DNA of 64,000 nucleotides from the NCBI GenBank assembly GCA_021613335.1, contig JAJTWR010000162.1, positions 1-64,000 on the forward strand, given 5' to 3'. The notes under the pieces were generated by a model. It did no database searches. It was not told the DNA's origin and saw only the letters and a program-made list of their open reading frames with translations. The DNA is from Whitmania pigra (Eukaryota > Annelida > Clitellata > Hirudinida > Haemopidae). Below, in pieces: positions 1 to 8,760 of the stretch (its first letter is position 1; every line of letters starts with the position of its first letter). Position numbers and translations under genes: made by a program.

Positions 1-131
1 TTGCCCTTGACCTTCAGCCCGTATGCGGTTGCTTTTGGATGAGATCCGTATTTTTCTAGATCCTGTTTGAGGTAGGCAAGAAGCGCCTTAGCCTGCGCTA
101 AATGGTATTGGTATTCGCCTTGTTCTATCAT
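1..131 (-). CDS. Partial unknown protein, N-terminal 43 residues
   Basis: An open frame runs from an ATG at 131-129 off the left edge, so only about 43 residues are seen. They look like an amphipathic helix (HLAQAKALLAYLKQDLEKYG) followed by a short basic stretch. I do not recognise the family. The start codon sits at the foot of a perfect 8-bp inverted repeat (131-138 with 147-154), next to the 39-bp direct repeat, so the gene may be the edge of a mobile element or simply the neighbour of a recombination site. Confidence 0.45.
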   Translation of the reverse strand, partial: MIEQGEYQYHLAQAKALLAYLKQDLEKYGSHPKATAYGLKVKG

Positions 132-136
132 AAGAG

Positions 137-175
137 AGTTTTTTTACTCTCTTACAATCAATTTGAACTTAACAA
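137..175 (+). repeat. 39-bp perfect direct repeat, copy 1
   Basis: These 39 bases occur again, identical and in the same orientation, at 31938-31976. Flanks differ on both sides, so the shared unit is only 39 bp. Here it also forms the right arm of a hairpin (TAAGAGAG at 131-138, CTCTCTTA at 147-154). The barrel gene to its right begins without its N-terminus directly at the repeat, which makes this a recombination junction. Confidence 0.85.
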
Positions 176-1215
176 CTAATAATTCAGATGTACAATATTT
201 AATTCTAAATAATAACACCTACTTATTAGATTTAACCAAAAGTAATGCTTTTGATTATACAGAAGATAATTCAGCAGGATATGTAAGTTTTAGTAAAGAT
301 TTCGGTAAAAAATGGTCTTCAAAAATAGGAGTACGGTATGAATATTCAACAATTAAAGGATACTCTAAAACAGCCAATGAAACAAATAAAAGTAACTATG
401 GGAACTGGTTTCCAACAGCATATCTGGAATACAAACCAAATGAAAATAACACTTTTTCAATAGATTATTCAAAAAGAATTAATCGTCCAAATTTTAATGC
501 ACTAAATCCTTTTAGATGGTATTCTAATCCATACACTTTTTATACTGGAAATCCTTTTTTATCACCATCCTATAACCACAATATCGAATTATCCTATTTA
601 TATAAAAATAAATTTTCGGTTACTTTATATGGACAAAAATTAATTGACGGATATGGAAGAATAGTAACCTTAAATGATGGTATTAAGGAAGTAAATTATA
701 AAAACTATTTAACTGAATACGATTTTGGAATAAATACAAGTTTATACATTAGTCCAACAAAATGGTGGGAAAGCAATATTAATGCGGTCTCTTTTTATTC
801 TAAATCGGAATCTTCAAACGTTGATGTATTACCACAAAAAGGGTTATCAATGTACTACACTATAAATAACACATTTACAATAAATAAAGAAAAATCCATG
901 TTATTGTTACTTAATTTTTTTCACAATCTTCCTAGTACACAGGGTAATGCGTATAGTGAAAATATATCGAATCTATCTTTTGGTTTTAGATTTTCATTAA
1001 TGGAAAAAACATTAAGAATAAATATAACAGCAGATGATATATTTAAAGGTACACAAAGTAAAGGGAAGCTCTATTTTAATGAGTTTACTCAGTACTACAA
1101 TAATTATTATGACGGTAGGAGGTTTAATATTAGTATAACATACGTTTTTGGAAATAAAAGCGTAAAAGCAAATAATAAAAAAATACAGTTAGAAGAAAAG
1201 GATAGAGTAAATTAA
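176..1215 (+). pseudogene. C-terminal beta-barrel of a TonB-dependent-receptor-like outer membrane protein, 5'-truncated
   Basis: About 345 residues of alternating aromatic and polar strands match the C-terminal barrel of the OMP_b-brl_3 type of TonB-dependent receptor. Visible landmarks are GYVSFSKDFGKKWS, a RINRPNFNALNPF segment typical of the family, and the GRRFNISITYVFG ending close to the C-terminus. Signal peptide, carboxypeptidase-like domain and plug are missing: the frame starts abruptly beside the 39-bp repeat, and the only possible start there is a TTG inside the repeat. A full member has roughly 700-900 residues. I read it as the 3' part of a receptor cut by recombination; it has no N-terminus for export and should not function. 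Confidence 0.8.
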
Positions 1216-1239
1216 CTCATGTTACGCAAAAATATATGC

Positions 1240-1714
1240 TAAAAACAAATTTTAACATTTTGCTTGTTAATAACTTTTTTCAACAAAAACGTTGCTACGC
1301 CGCTCTGGGCATTGATAACCTTTGAAGCTCTTCTAATGCTGCTTTTTGAGCTGCAAAGTATATTTGAGCTTTCATTTGGTAATGATTTTTGCCAGTCCTT
1401 ATTTTTAAAAATTCCAACTTGACGTACGCTATTATTGATAACATAATTTAAAGAAATAAGGGTAACCCCTGTTTCATTAAATTGTGTGATAATTCGAATT
1501 AGTTCTTTTAAAGACCTCCCGAGCCGGTCTAATTTCCAAACAATTACCTGGTCGCCTTTTCTCAATCGGAGTCAGAGCATATTAAAAGAGGGTCTTTCTT
1601 TGCTGGCCAAGATTTTTTTTCAACTATTTCAAAACAGCCCGCTTTTTTTAAGTCGTCTATTTGTAAATCTAAATTTTGATCCGTTGCGCTAACTCCGGCG
1701 TATCCGAATTTCAT
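1240..1714 (-). pseudogene. Serine recombinase (resolvase/invertase) relic
   Basis: The first frame starts at an ATG at 1714 with the resolvase N-terminus (FGYAGVSATDQNLDLQIDDL, normally YARVST with the catalytic Ser). A frameshift near 1562 leads into the second frame with RKGDQVIVWKLDRLGRSLKEL, the conserved catalytic-domain block. After TLISLN the sequence no longer resembles the family, so the rest of the catalytic domain and the DNA-binding domain are gone. It also has Gly for the conserved Arg before VS. It is a dead copy, distinct from the intact invertase at 9138. Confidence 0.8.
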
Positions 1715-1921
1715 AAAACGTTCGATATGAAAAATATACATTTCCTTATCAAGGCTGGATTTATGAGTTTTTTTCATCGTAAATTAGATTATAATTTAAA
1801 ACCTTTCTTTTTTGGAGAAAATTTGGCAGGTTAATAATAACCTTTCTAATAACGGCTTTATTTTTTTCTAAATCGTTGTTTATTTTTTTAAATTGGCCTT
1901 TTTCTAAATTAAGTAATTGAA

Positions 1922-2449
1922 TTATTTTATCGTTTTAATATCGTTTGTAACGATTTTGGTTTGGTCAAATTGCGCGGCGTATTTTATTAAATTTTTGGTT
2001 CCTTGTTTAAAGTTGTATTTAATGCTGTCGTCGTCTACTTGATGTCCTCCTTTGTTTACGCGTATTTTAACTCTTTCAGCTGATTCTTTAAGGTTGGGTA
2101 AGGCCATGTAAATTAACATGGTTTGGAAGTCGTTTTTTTTAAATTTTTCAACGGTAAGCATTATGTCTTCGCTTCTGAAATTTGTTTCTAATATAAAGTT
2201 TTTCTTTTCTTTAATAGCTTTATTAATTGATTCGTAAAATAGCTGTCCGATATCTTTTTCAATTAGCAAAGAAGGAACAGGGCGGTTTTGAAATAATTTT
2301 TGGTAATGTTTTTCTATTTTTGCTATTTCTTTGTCTCCGTCAAAATGAATATTCTCGGGATTATTAATTAGATCTTTAGCAAAAGTAGACTTGCCGGCTC
2401 CGTTTGGGCCGGCAAGGATAATTAAAAAGGGTTTTTTGTTGGGGGCCAT
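1922..2449 (-). CDS. Zeta-toxin-like P-loop kinase
   Basis: A 175-residue protein with a Walker A motif GPNGAGKST near residue 14, followed by FDGD at about residue 36, the layout of zeta-toxin family ATPases, which in characterised members phosphorylate UDP-activated sugars. An LETNFRS segment near residue 87 also fits. Its start overlaps the end of the upstream gene by 28 bp, so the two are translationally coupled as in two-gene toxin-antitoxin units. Downstream of its stop a second frame stays open for some 55 codons, so the C-terminus may have been shortened by a small indel; many family members are slightly longer. Whether it is an active toxin or a housekeeping-like kinase cannot be told from sequence. 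Confidence 0.75.
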   Translation of the reverse strand: MAPNKKPFLIILAGPNGAGKSTFAKDLINNPENIHFDGDKEIAKIEKHYQKLFQNRPVPSLLIEKDIGQLFYESINKAIKEKKNFILETNFRSEDIMLTVEKFKKNDFQTMLIYMALPNLKESAERVKIRVNKGGHQVDDDSIKYNFKQGTKNLIKYAAQFDQTKIVTNDIKTIK

Positions 2450-2799
2450 TTTTTTATAATAGTTTCCCGGAGGGTTTCTTCGTCGTAAGACACAAGTTCT
2501 TTGCGTCCGTCTTTATATTCTCTGATAATCATGGAGTCATTGGTGCAATTTTCGTCAATAGAGGCTATCCAAGCTCCTTTGTCTAGGGCGTCTTGATTTT
2601 CTTTTTCAATAATAGGGGCTGTCATTAGGTCTATTTCTTCTTGAGTCATTTCAAAAAAGTCTTTATAGGTTAATTCGTTCATGATTTGAGAGAGTTCTGT
2701 TCTTTCGTCAACGTAAGGGTCTATCAATCTCCAATCTTCGAGCGATATAAACACGCCTAAAGGTTTTTTTTTGTCTTTTTTGTCATATATAATTTCCAT
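2422..2799 (-). CDS. Probable partner/antitoxin of the zeta-like kinase
   Basis: A 125-residue acidic protein with no family I can name. It starts with MEIIYDKKDKKKPLGVFISL, carries many Asp/Glu residues, and ends with KKWPPTKNPF. Its 3' end overlaps the kinase start by 28 bp, and it lies first, the usual place for an antitoxin in such pairs. The gene order small acidic protein, then P-loop kinase, is common in Bacteroidota. The antitoxin role is inferred only from this position and overlap. The lipoprotein gene begins 12 bp upstream, so all three may be one transcript. Confidence 0.65.
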   Translation of the reverse strand: MEIIYDKKDKKKPLGVFISLEDWRLIDPYVDERTELSQIMNELTYKDFFEMTQEEIDLMTAPIIEKENQDALDKGAWIASIDENCTNDSMIIREYKDGRKELVSYDEETLRETIIKKWPPTKNPF

Positions 2800-2811
2800 A
2801 GCGTAAAAATT

Positions 2812-3318
2812 TTAAAAGTATTTGTTCATTTCAATTATTTTTTGAAAAGCCGTAAGCCCGTTATGATTGTAAGATTCAATTTGTTTTCCGTCGGCAAAGA
2901 TTTTTATTTCTATCATAGGATTTTCTTTATCTTCTTCGCCAATACTTGTTAGACCAAAGGTTATTATGCCTTCTTGAACGGGTTCTTTGCTTTCTATGAT
3001 ATAATTTTTTTCTACTTTTCCTCTATCAACATCAAGGGTGTAGTTGCCTGTTAATTTATTTTTTTCTGTAAATTTAAGGTTTGCGGGTTTTATAATAATG
3101 GGTTCTCCATAGGAGCCGTCGTTTAGCGTTAAATGACTTATGTCTAAGAGAAAATCAAAATTTTTGTAGTCTCCTTTTATCATGTTGAATTCAATCCGAA
3201 GTTTTTTGAGAACTTTTTTTTCTTTAATATTGATATTTTCTTCGGGTTTTGTTGTTTTATTTTTTTTGCAAGAGGCTGTAAAAAGGAGAAAAAGGGAGAA
3301 AAGAATTAGGTTTTTCAT
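2812..3318 (-). CDS. Small lipoprotein of unknown function
   Basis: A 168-residue protein that begins with a lipoprotein signal (MKNLILFSLFLLFTASCKKN), with the lipobox Cys at residue 17 followed by a Lys-rich linker. The mature part looks beta-rich, with no domain I recognise. It is first in a minus-strand run with the kinase pair (12-bp gap). Attachment to the outer membrane is likely from the signal. Nothing in the sequence tells its role. Confidence 0.6.
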   Translation of the reverse strand: MKNLILFSLFLLFTASCKKNKTTKPEENINIKEKKVLKKLRIEFNMIKGDYKNFDFLLDISHLTLNDGSYGEPIIIKPANLKFTEKNKLTGNYTLDVDRGKVEKNYIIESKEPVQEGIITFGLTSIGEEDKENPMIEIKIFADGKQIESYNHNGLTAFQKIIEMNKYF

Positions 3319-3346
3319 GGTTTTTTTGTTTTAATTAAATCAATTT

Positions 3347-3598
3347 TTATTGTTTTATAGTTTGTTCGTCGTCGTTTTTGAAGCAGTGCGTTACGTCGAT
3401 TATGAAGTCGTCGTTTTTAATTACGAAAACGTTTGTTATATGAAATGTGGTTCCCGGCATTAAAGAAGTTTTGAAGTTGTCAATAGCGAAAAAAATGTTT
3501 TCGGCGGATATTTCGATTTTTCCTTCAACGATGTATTTTTCATTTTGGTCGTTGTTTTTGGGTTTTTTTGGGGCAGAGAATCGGAATGAATATTTTGG
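3347..3598 (-). pseudogene. 5'-truncated unknown ORF
   Basis: Between a stop at 3601-3599 and a stop at 3349-3347 lies an open, coding-like frame of about 83 codons with no start codon at its beginning. It reads as a beta-rich domain (for instance KYIVEGKIEISAENIFFAID and FVIKNDDFIIDVTHC). It resembles no family I know. The lack of a start and its setting among mobile-element debris suggest the 3' remnant of a larger gene. Confidence 0.4.
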
Positions 3599-3649
3599 TT
3601 AAAGTTAATCATTATCAGGCAATTTTTTTAATAAAATTTGATTGATTTT

Positions 3650-3805
3650 TCATTTGAATTTGTCGAACGTTGTTTTGTTGTTTTCGAATTTTAAGGATGC
3701 GTTAAAAGTTTTTCCTTCTTTATTTTTAAATCCTTTTATAATTTCTGTTTTTCCTTTTTCGATAAAGTATAGATATATGATATTTTGTCCTTTAAATATT
3801 TCCAT
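3650..3805 (-). CDS. Topoisomerase-type C-terminal repeat micro-protein
   Basis: A 51-codon frame from ATG at 3805 to TGA at 3650. Its centre (IEKGKTEIIKGFKNKEGKTF) matches the C-terminal repeat found on type IA topoisomerases of mobile elements in Bacteroidota, where KGKT..I.GFK and a following F-A-L-K/F strand pattern are conserved. The catalytic topoisomerase is absent. It is either a free-standing small DNA-binding unit or the tail of a lost topoisomerase; the ATG may be incidental. Too short to be sure. Confidence 0.5.
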   Translation of the reverse strand: MEIFKGQNIIYLYFIEKGKTEIIKGFKNKEGKTFNASLKFENNKTTFDKFK

Positions 3806-4044
3806 ATAGCTGTTTTTCAATTATAAATAGGTGGAATATATGTGAAAAATTTTTTGATTTATCAAAAAACTGTCATTCAGTTTAAATTTCACAATTCTTA
3901 TTTAAAAGATATTCTGTTTTGTGGCTCAATTGGCCTAGCTGTTATTTGTTTCAAGGTTTCGCTCATGCTATTTTGCTTCGTTGATTGTAAAATTGTTTAA
4001 TCTAACCCGGCATGCCCTGGCAGTAATTAAAATATAAAAATGAA

Positions 4045-5160
4045 TCAATGATTTTGCTTATGTTTTAATTTGATGCGTTTATGAGTAAAATCTAGGAGGT
4101 GATCCGGAAAATCTATATTGGTTAAGTATTTTATTTTGTAGAATGCCCGATTTTTAGGGTCGATAGTTAATCGTTTGATTTTGGATTGTTTAACCGAAAT
4201 AACATCAGCATACAAAAAAACGCCATCCGTATTTAGTTTGATATTTAGCAAGGGAGCAATGCCATTGGGGCCAATCAAATTAAACTTGCCGTAGGTGCAA
4301 AAATTGCCCAAGCTATATGCAATAAATTTGTTTTTGTATACTTCAACTGCACGGGTAACGTGTGGCCCGTGTCCAAGTACAATATCTGCTCCTTCATCAA
4401 TTACCATGTGGGCAAATTCATAAACGTTGCCGCGATTTTCTTTAATATAAATTTCTGGTTTTCTGGTAACATGCTGATATTTTGATCCTTCGTTACCGCC
4501 GTGAAAAGAAATAATGAGGATATTAACCAAAGGACGTACCTTGGCAATCAGTTTTTTGGCGGTAATATAATCGTTTAGTTGAACGGTATTTTTGTTAGGC
4601 GCAAAGGCGATGAAACCGTATTTGATGCTGTCTATTTCAAAAATATCGTAGGGTTTGTTTATTTGACCTGCGTGGTGAATACCTACGGAGTCTAAAAGTT
4701 CGGCGGTTCTTTGCCTGCCCGCTTTGCCAAAATCGTTAAGATGGTTATTGGCAAGGCTTAGTAAATTAAATCCGGCTTTTTTAAAAACAGATACATAACT
4801 GCTTGGCATTCTATAGACGTAACAGTTATTTGAATCAATATCTTTACATTTTTCAGATTTTCCCGCGTCTAAAAAACAACCTTCCAGATTGCCAAAAACA
4901 ACATTTCCTTTCAGGAAACGCTTAACGGCTTTAAAACTTCCTATTGCGTTATCCGGCGAGAGGTCTTTTTTTGAGGGGAATGCAGAACCCAGCATCATAT
5001 CCCCTACGGCAATAATAGAAATGGTATCTCCGGCTTTTGATTTTGCCGCCGGCAAATCGTCTGCTTTTTTTAGATCTTGCGAATATACGGCATTTGGATA
5101 ACCGTTTAACAAACAATATATCGCGATAAGGGGAACCAAAAGTACCAGTTGATGTTTCAT
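4045..5160 (-). CDS. CapA-family metallophosphatase-like protein
   Basis: A 371-residue exported protein: an N-terminal hydrophobic signal (residues about 4-27), then the PGA_cap/CapA fold. Landmarks in order are AVGDMMLGS (metal-binding start of the fold, about residue 50), FGNLEGCF, LSLANNHLNDFG (about 135), ISFHGGNEG, VLGHGPHV and AYSLGNF. These match the CapA (poly-gamma-glutamate synthesis) superfamily, related to calcineurin-type phosphoesterases. Length is typical. No capB/C genes are nearby, so a role in a polyglutamate capsule is not supported; an envelope phosphoesterase is more likely. The NlpC/P60 gene upstream is on the same strand, with an 81-bp gap. Confidence 0.88.
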   Translation of the reverse strand: MKHQLVLLVPLIAIYCLLNGYPNAVYSQDLKKADDLPAAKSKAGDTISIIAVGDMMLGSAFPSKKDLSPDNAIGSFKAVKRFLKGNVVFGNLEGCFLDAGKSEKCKDIDSNNCYVYRMPSSYVSVFKKAGFNLLSLANNHLNDFGKAGRQRTAELLDSVGIHHAGQINKPYDIFEIDSIKYGFIAFAPNKNTVQLNDYITAKKLIAKVRPLVNILIISFHGGNEGSKYQHVTRKPEIYIKENRGNVYEFAHMVIDEGADIVLGHGPHVTRAVEVYKNKFIAYSLGNFCTYGKFNLIGPNGIAPLLNIKLNTDGVFLYADVISVKQSKIKRLTIDPKNRAFYKIKYLTNIDFPDHLLDFTHKRIKLKHKQNH

Positions 5161-5241
5161 TTCATAAAAAAATCACTCTAAAACATTAGGCAGAGAGATT
5201 TATTTTATATTTTTTATACCTGATTTGTTTCCATACAAAGG

Positions 5242-5784
5242 CTATTCGCGAACAAAATCGTTTTCATTAGGTTCTATAATACGACCGCCTTTATAAAAGT
5301 AACGACTGTAATAAGGTTCATTTAAATTGCTGATTACCACCCCTCTTGTGCTAGAGGCATGTGCAAAACGATTATCGCCTAAATAAATTCCAACGTGAGA
5401 AATGCTTCGACTTTTAATTTTGAAGAAAACCAAATCACCCTCTTTAAGCTCTTCTTTAGAAAGGGGATCAACCATGCTAAAGATATCGCGCGAATTCCGC
5501 AATATTTCCATGTTAAAAACTTTGTCGTAAATGCCTTTCACAAAAGCAGAACAGTCAATTCCATTTCTCGTATTTCCGGCATAGCGATAAGGGGTACCTA
5601 CCCATTCATAAATAAACTTGTAAAGTTTTAAGTTTGAGGTAGCGTTTACGGCAACGCCCATAACCTGAGAAAAATATTGAGAAGCCAAATTGTCCGGATC
5701 TTCTAGGTTAGTACTTTCTTTTGTTTGCGCAAATGCGGTGGTTGCGGTAAAAAAAATCAAACTAGAGAACAAAATTTTTTTCAT
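5242..5784 (-). CDS. Secreted NlpC/P60 peptidoglycan endopeptidase
   Basis: A 180-residue protein with a signal peptide ending near TAFAQ (residue 20) and one NlpC/P60 domain. The catalytic Cys is in NGIDCSAFVKG (about residue 78), the His in ISHVGIYLG, and a further His in RFAHASSTRG. The GTPYRYAG start of the domain is intact, so it should be active on the stem-peptide D-Glu-diaminopimelate bond, as in the family, in the periplasm. It may be co-transcribed with the CapA-like gene that follows. Confidence 0.9.
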   Translation of the reverse strand: MKKILFSSLIFFTATTAFAQTKESTNLEDPDNLASQYFSQVMGVAVNATSNLKLYKFIYEWVGTPYRYAGNTRNGIDCSAFVKGIYDKVFNMEILRNSRDIFSMVDPLSKEELKEGDLVFFKIKSRSISHVGIYLGDNRFAHASSTRGVVISNLNEPYYSRYFYKGGRIIEPNENDFVRE

Positions 5785-5959
5785 GAATAAAGTTAAGTTT
5801 GGGTTAATTTACTTAATTACTTACACTTAATTTTTCAAGCCCCACGCTTGAAATGAGGCCAAAGCTACATTTTTAAATAACGCAATCCAAATGTTAAGTA
5901 TAAAAAAATTATTATTAATCAGAAACTGTTTAAATTTTATTTAAAATAACTTTATAAAT

Positions 5960-6360
5960 GCCGGGTTAGCGTAGCTTAAGATTCTAACAAAAACTCAAAA
6001 TCCTTGCCGAGCTTGAGGAAGTTCCCCAGCCCGTGAAAAAGTTCTTTCTGTCGTTTGGAGCTCAACTTTCCCTGTTATAGTCTTTTGATTTTGGGCGATA
6101 TTTCTGCCCGGTAACCATAAACTTTTTTCGCCGCTTGTTTCAGTTCTCCATCATAAGGGCCATCGGCATAAACCGCGTTACTCCATAAACATTCTCTTTA
6201 GGTTATCTGAATACCAGTTTGACCCTTACTGTGCGCCTGTTTGCCAAATAATCGACAAAACCGGACTACCCGTCGTATCCACGATGTTGTTCTCTCAGTT
6301 TCTTATCTTCAAAATGATAAAGCCGTCCTTTAATAGACGGCTCAATATCGCGTAAGACGT
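5960..6360 (-). pseudogene. IS5-family transposase remnant
   Basis: Pieces of an IS5-type DDE transposase can be read in several minus-strand frames: IVDTTGSPV near 6290, VYADGPYDGEL near 6165 (the DG block of the second catalytic Asp), KKVYGYRAEISPKIK, and GNFLKLGKDFEFLLES near 6000 (normally RNFRRLSKDYE, the E region). Stops and frameshifts interrupt all of them. There is no complete terminus. An old, inactive copy. Confidence 0.7.
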
Positions 6361-6364
6361 TTTA

Positions 6365-7108
6365 TTAAAACCTTATACCTATCGAAAAAGCGGTTCTTAA
6401 GCCTATCCATGGCCCGCTAATTTTCGCATTAGCGCCATTAGCGCTTACCGTCGTAATCCCTTTAATATTATAAAGAATATCTTTGTTTTCGTAAATTAGT
6501 TTGTCCAGTAAATCTTGTTGCTCAGCGGTCAATTTAACATTAGAAATAACATCCAAATTTCCTTTGCTCGCGCCATAATGTGCTCCCAATATTGTCCAGT
6601 CAAGAATAATATTTTTCTTTTTTCCCAATACCCATTGTACGCCTAATACCAGGCCCAAACTATGTGAAGATACAGAACCATTGCCAGTTGCAATTGCGCT
6701 TTTAACATGATACTTCAATTTGTTTATGTTAAAGTTTGCAAATCTATAATATGGCCCAATATAAAAACCATTCCCATAACCCTTTTTGCTTACATAAAAT
6801 CTAACTTCCGGGGTGATAGCCAGGTTACTCGTCTCGGCATTTTGTATAACAACTTCTTTTTTAACTACTTTATTAGTTAGATAATTTATACCCGGCATTT
6901 TGGAGGGGGGCATATACCTAACTCCTAAATTCAACCCAATTGTTTTGTTTAAAATCCTTTCGTACTGAACGCTTATATTTTTTAACGGTAAGGCAAACAA
7001 ATTTAATTTTACAAGGTTGTTTTTGGTATCTTGCATATCTTTAGTTTCCTGAGCTAACAAAGGTTGTACGGAAATTGCAAAAACGGCAATTAATATCATT
7101 TTTCTCAT
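6365..7108 (-). CDS. DUF3575-like outer membrane protein
   Basis: The frame is open up to 7405, but the gene itself starts at the ATG at 7108, where MRKMILIAVFAISVQPLLAQ gives a clear signal peptide. The 247-residue product has the short amphipathic strands of an 8-stranded barrel, with LFALPLKNISVQYERIL near the start, which is the signature of DUF3575/outer-membrane-beta-barrel proteins of Bacteroidota, and an SIGIRF C-terminus with the final aromatic residue typical of barrel proteins. Function unknown. The 99 codons before it derive from an IS1-type element fused in frame. Confidence 0.8.
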   Translation of the reverse strand: MRKMILIAVFAISVQPLLAQETKDMQDTKNNLVKLNLFALPLKNISVQYERILNKTIGLNLGVRYMPPSKMPGINYLTNKVVKKEVVIQNAETSNLAITPEVRFYVSKKGYGNGFYIGPYYRFANFNINKLKYHVKSAIATGNGSVSSHSLGLVLGVQWVLGKKKNIILDWTILGAHYGASKGNLDVISNVKLTAEQQDLLDKLIYENKDILYNIKGITTVSANGANAKISGPWIGLRTAFSIGIRF

Positions 7109-7111
7109 AAT

Positions 7112-7405
7112 AACATAAATTTTGGCATTAGTAACTAAGTAATGATTATTAGCTCTGATTATTGGCTCTAATTGTTTATTTTTTTTCAGCATTAAAAGCC
7201 GTATTGAGTATCCCATCGAACTAAAACCTAATCTTTCCAATATACATTTGCAATGCAAACCGTTTGGTATCTGCCGAAGCTGCCGCAGATTTTGCACGAT
7301 CGAATAATTGTACTTGCAGTTTTTACAGCGATAGGAGGGGGCGTTATTTCTGTGCCCATTATTTACCCGGTCTGTGCTTTTGTATTTTGGACAATGCGAT
7401 ATCAT
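7112..7405 (-). pseudogene. IS1-family InsA-like N-terminal fragment
   Basis: The first 70 or so residues of the open frame match the zinc-finger N-terminus of IS1-type transposases: CPKYKSTDRVNNGHRNNAPS followed by YRCKNCKYNYS and an LERLGFSSMGYSIR helix-turn-helix stretch. The second Cys of the first CPxC pair is Tyr. No catalytic InsB part follows; instead the frame runs into the DUF3575-like gene. A remnant. Confidence 0.7.
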
Positions 7406-7480
7406 TTGTTTTTAGTATAAAAATTATAATTAGTAATATTATTTAGTTACTTATGCCTTTTTTAAAGTTATTTTAATGCT

Positions 7481-8311
7481 TTAGGGGCTGCTGCAATATT
7501 TTGGCGTATAAGTTCCCGTAATGGATGCGCTTGCCAAAATATGGTCTTTCAATTGTTGTTCTGCTTTTTCTATATATAAAGGAGGCAGATTATCATTATC
7601 ATCCTCATCGTTGAAATAATTTTCAGGCAGATCTAAAGCAAAAATTGTAATTTTATGGATATATGTTGCTCCTTCTATTCCACACGGGCCTCTATATCTA
7701 CAACAAAAAGAGATTTCTTGTGTTGACGGTTCGTTTTCTGCTAATGAAGTTTTGCTTGGGGGAATATTATAAACAATCCAATTACTATCACCGGCATTAT
7801 TTTGCATTATAATTAAAAAAGAGGTTGTACCCGGAGGAGCATTTGTCCAACTGAGCTGGGGCGAAATATTTAAACGATCGGCCTGGCTTTTATATGAATA
7901 ACGCGAAAAATAATCTTGTTTTGCATATCTTGGCGGAATCTCGCCTCTATCGGCAAAACTTGTGCTGCTTAATGAAAAAACATTCCATTTGGCATACAAG
8001 GTAAGATCGGCAGTAATGATTGTTGAAGCTAAAAAAGGAGTGGTATTTGCCCTGCTGTCGGTATACCATCCGCCAAAGGTAAAGCCGGTTTTGGTCGGGC
8101 CGACAGGCAAAGTAAGGGTATCTCCCGTTTTTACCGTTATAGCGTTTACCTCAGTGCCGTCTTTGCTGTCAAAAGTAACTCTGTGAGTTGGCGTAGTAAT
8201 TTCAGGCATTACTTTCTTTTTACACGAATAAAAGGATAAAGTTATGGTAGCTATACCTATCAACGCTCCCCTTGTTGAAAGTTGAGTGAATTTTTGGATT
8301 TGTTGTGCCAT
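7481..8311 (-). CDS. InlB-repeat + PEBP-like lipoprotein, paralogue 1
   Basis: A 276-residue lipoprotein with lipobox FYSC (Cys at residue 30). Residues about 42-110 form one InlB B-repeat/Flg_new unit (RVTFDSKDG ... GFTFGGWYTDS ... LYAKWN). Residues about 112-270 match the bacterial PEBP family (YbhB/YbcL, Raf-kinase-inhibitor-like): FSLSSTSFADRGEIPPRY, ISPQLSWTNAPPGTTSF, WIVYNIPPSKTS, TIFALDLPE and HILASASITGTY in the family order. It carries extra Cys residues (CCRYRGPCG) where YbhB has the anion-pocket loop. Four related copies or fragments lie downstream on the same strand. Bacterial PEBPs have no settled function; a surface-exposed ligand-binding role is a guess. Confidence 0.85.
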   Translation of the reverse strand: MAQQIQKFTQLSTRGALIGIATITLSFYSCKKKVMPEITTPTHRVTFDSKDGTEVNAITVKTGDTLTLPVGPTKTGFTFGGWYTDSRANTTPFLASTIITADLTLYAKWNVFSLSSTSFADRGEIPPRYAKQDYFSRYSYKSQADRLNISPQLSWTNAPPGTTSFLIIMQNNAGDSNWIVYNIPPSKTSLAENEPSTQEISFCCRYRGPCGIEGATYIHKITIFALDLPENYFNDEDDNDNLPPLYIEKAEQQLKDHILASASITGTYTPKYCSSP

Positions 8312-8393
8312 TTTGAAAAAATTTAAACATTATAAACGACTAAAAAGGTTTAAACGAACTTCATTTTTATGAAGTTGAAAATTTAGCAACAGT

Positions 8394-8424
8394 CAAAAGT
8401 AATGATAATTTATGCATTATGCAA
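8394..8424 (-). promoter_or_regulatory. Bacteroidota-type promoter of PEBP paralogue 1
   Basis: On the minus strand, TTG (8424-8422), a 20-nt spacer and TACTTTTG (8401-8394) fit the primary Bacteroidota promoter TTG-N19-21-TAnnTTTG. It lies 83 bp upstream of the start at 8311. The same arrangement precedes paralogues 3 and 4. Confidence 0.7.
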
Positions 8425-8677
8425 CATGTTTGTTACAATTATATTCTAAGGAATGGTATTGTTAAGGTTTACCGCTTAGAAAAATAATTTAAGTACGGCA
8501 ATCTCGCAGCATAATTTCTTCTATTATAAATGTTTATGGTTTGATGCCGAATTTTGTTTTTTACAAAGCGCAAGGCTTAGGCCTGAATACTCAAAAATCC
8601 GGAAATACAAAAAGGTTAAAAATTTGTAATGGCGTTTAAGCATGTTTAATTGAAGGGTCAAAAACAGCTTAAAAGAA
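8425..8677. other. Noncoding spacer with duplicated 3'-flank sequence
   Basis: No gene is seen. The part from about 8570 onward resembles 15040-15135 (shared blocks such as ctcaaaaatcc, aaaaaggtt, tttgtaatggc and caaaaacagc), so it is the 3' flank of a duplicated PEBP unit. The part before it holds the upstream region of paralogue 1. Confidence 0.6.
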
Positions 8678-8704
8678 AAGAGGCGCCTTTTAAAGCAACC
8701 TCTT
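8678..8704 (-). terminator. Degenerate terminator hairpin downstream of PEBP fragment 2
   Basis: AAGAGG (8678-8683) pairs with CCTCTT (8699-8704), and on the minus strand a T/C-rich tail follows. It is the decayed counterpart of the perfect 10-bp hairpin at 15136-15163. Confidence 0.45.
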
Positions 8705-8760
8705 GTTTAGAATTATTTTGCAGGCTTCAAACGGTAATTAACCGCCAAGCTAATATGTTT

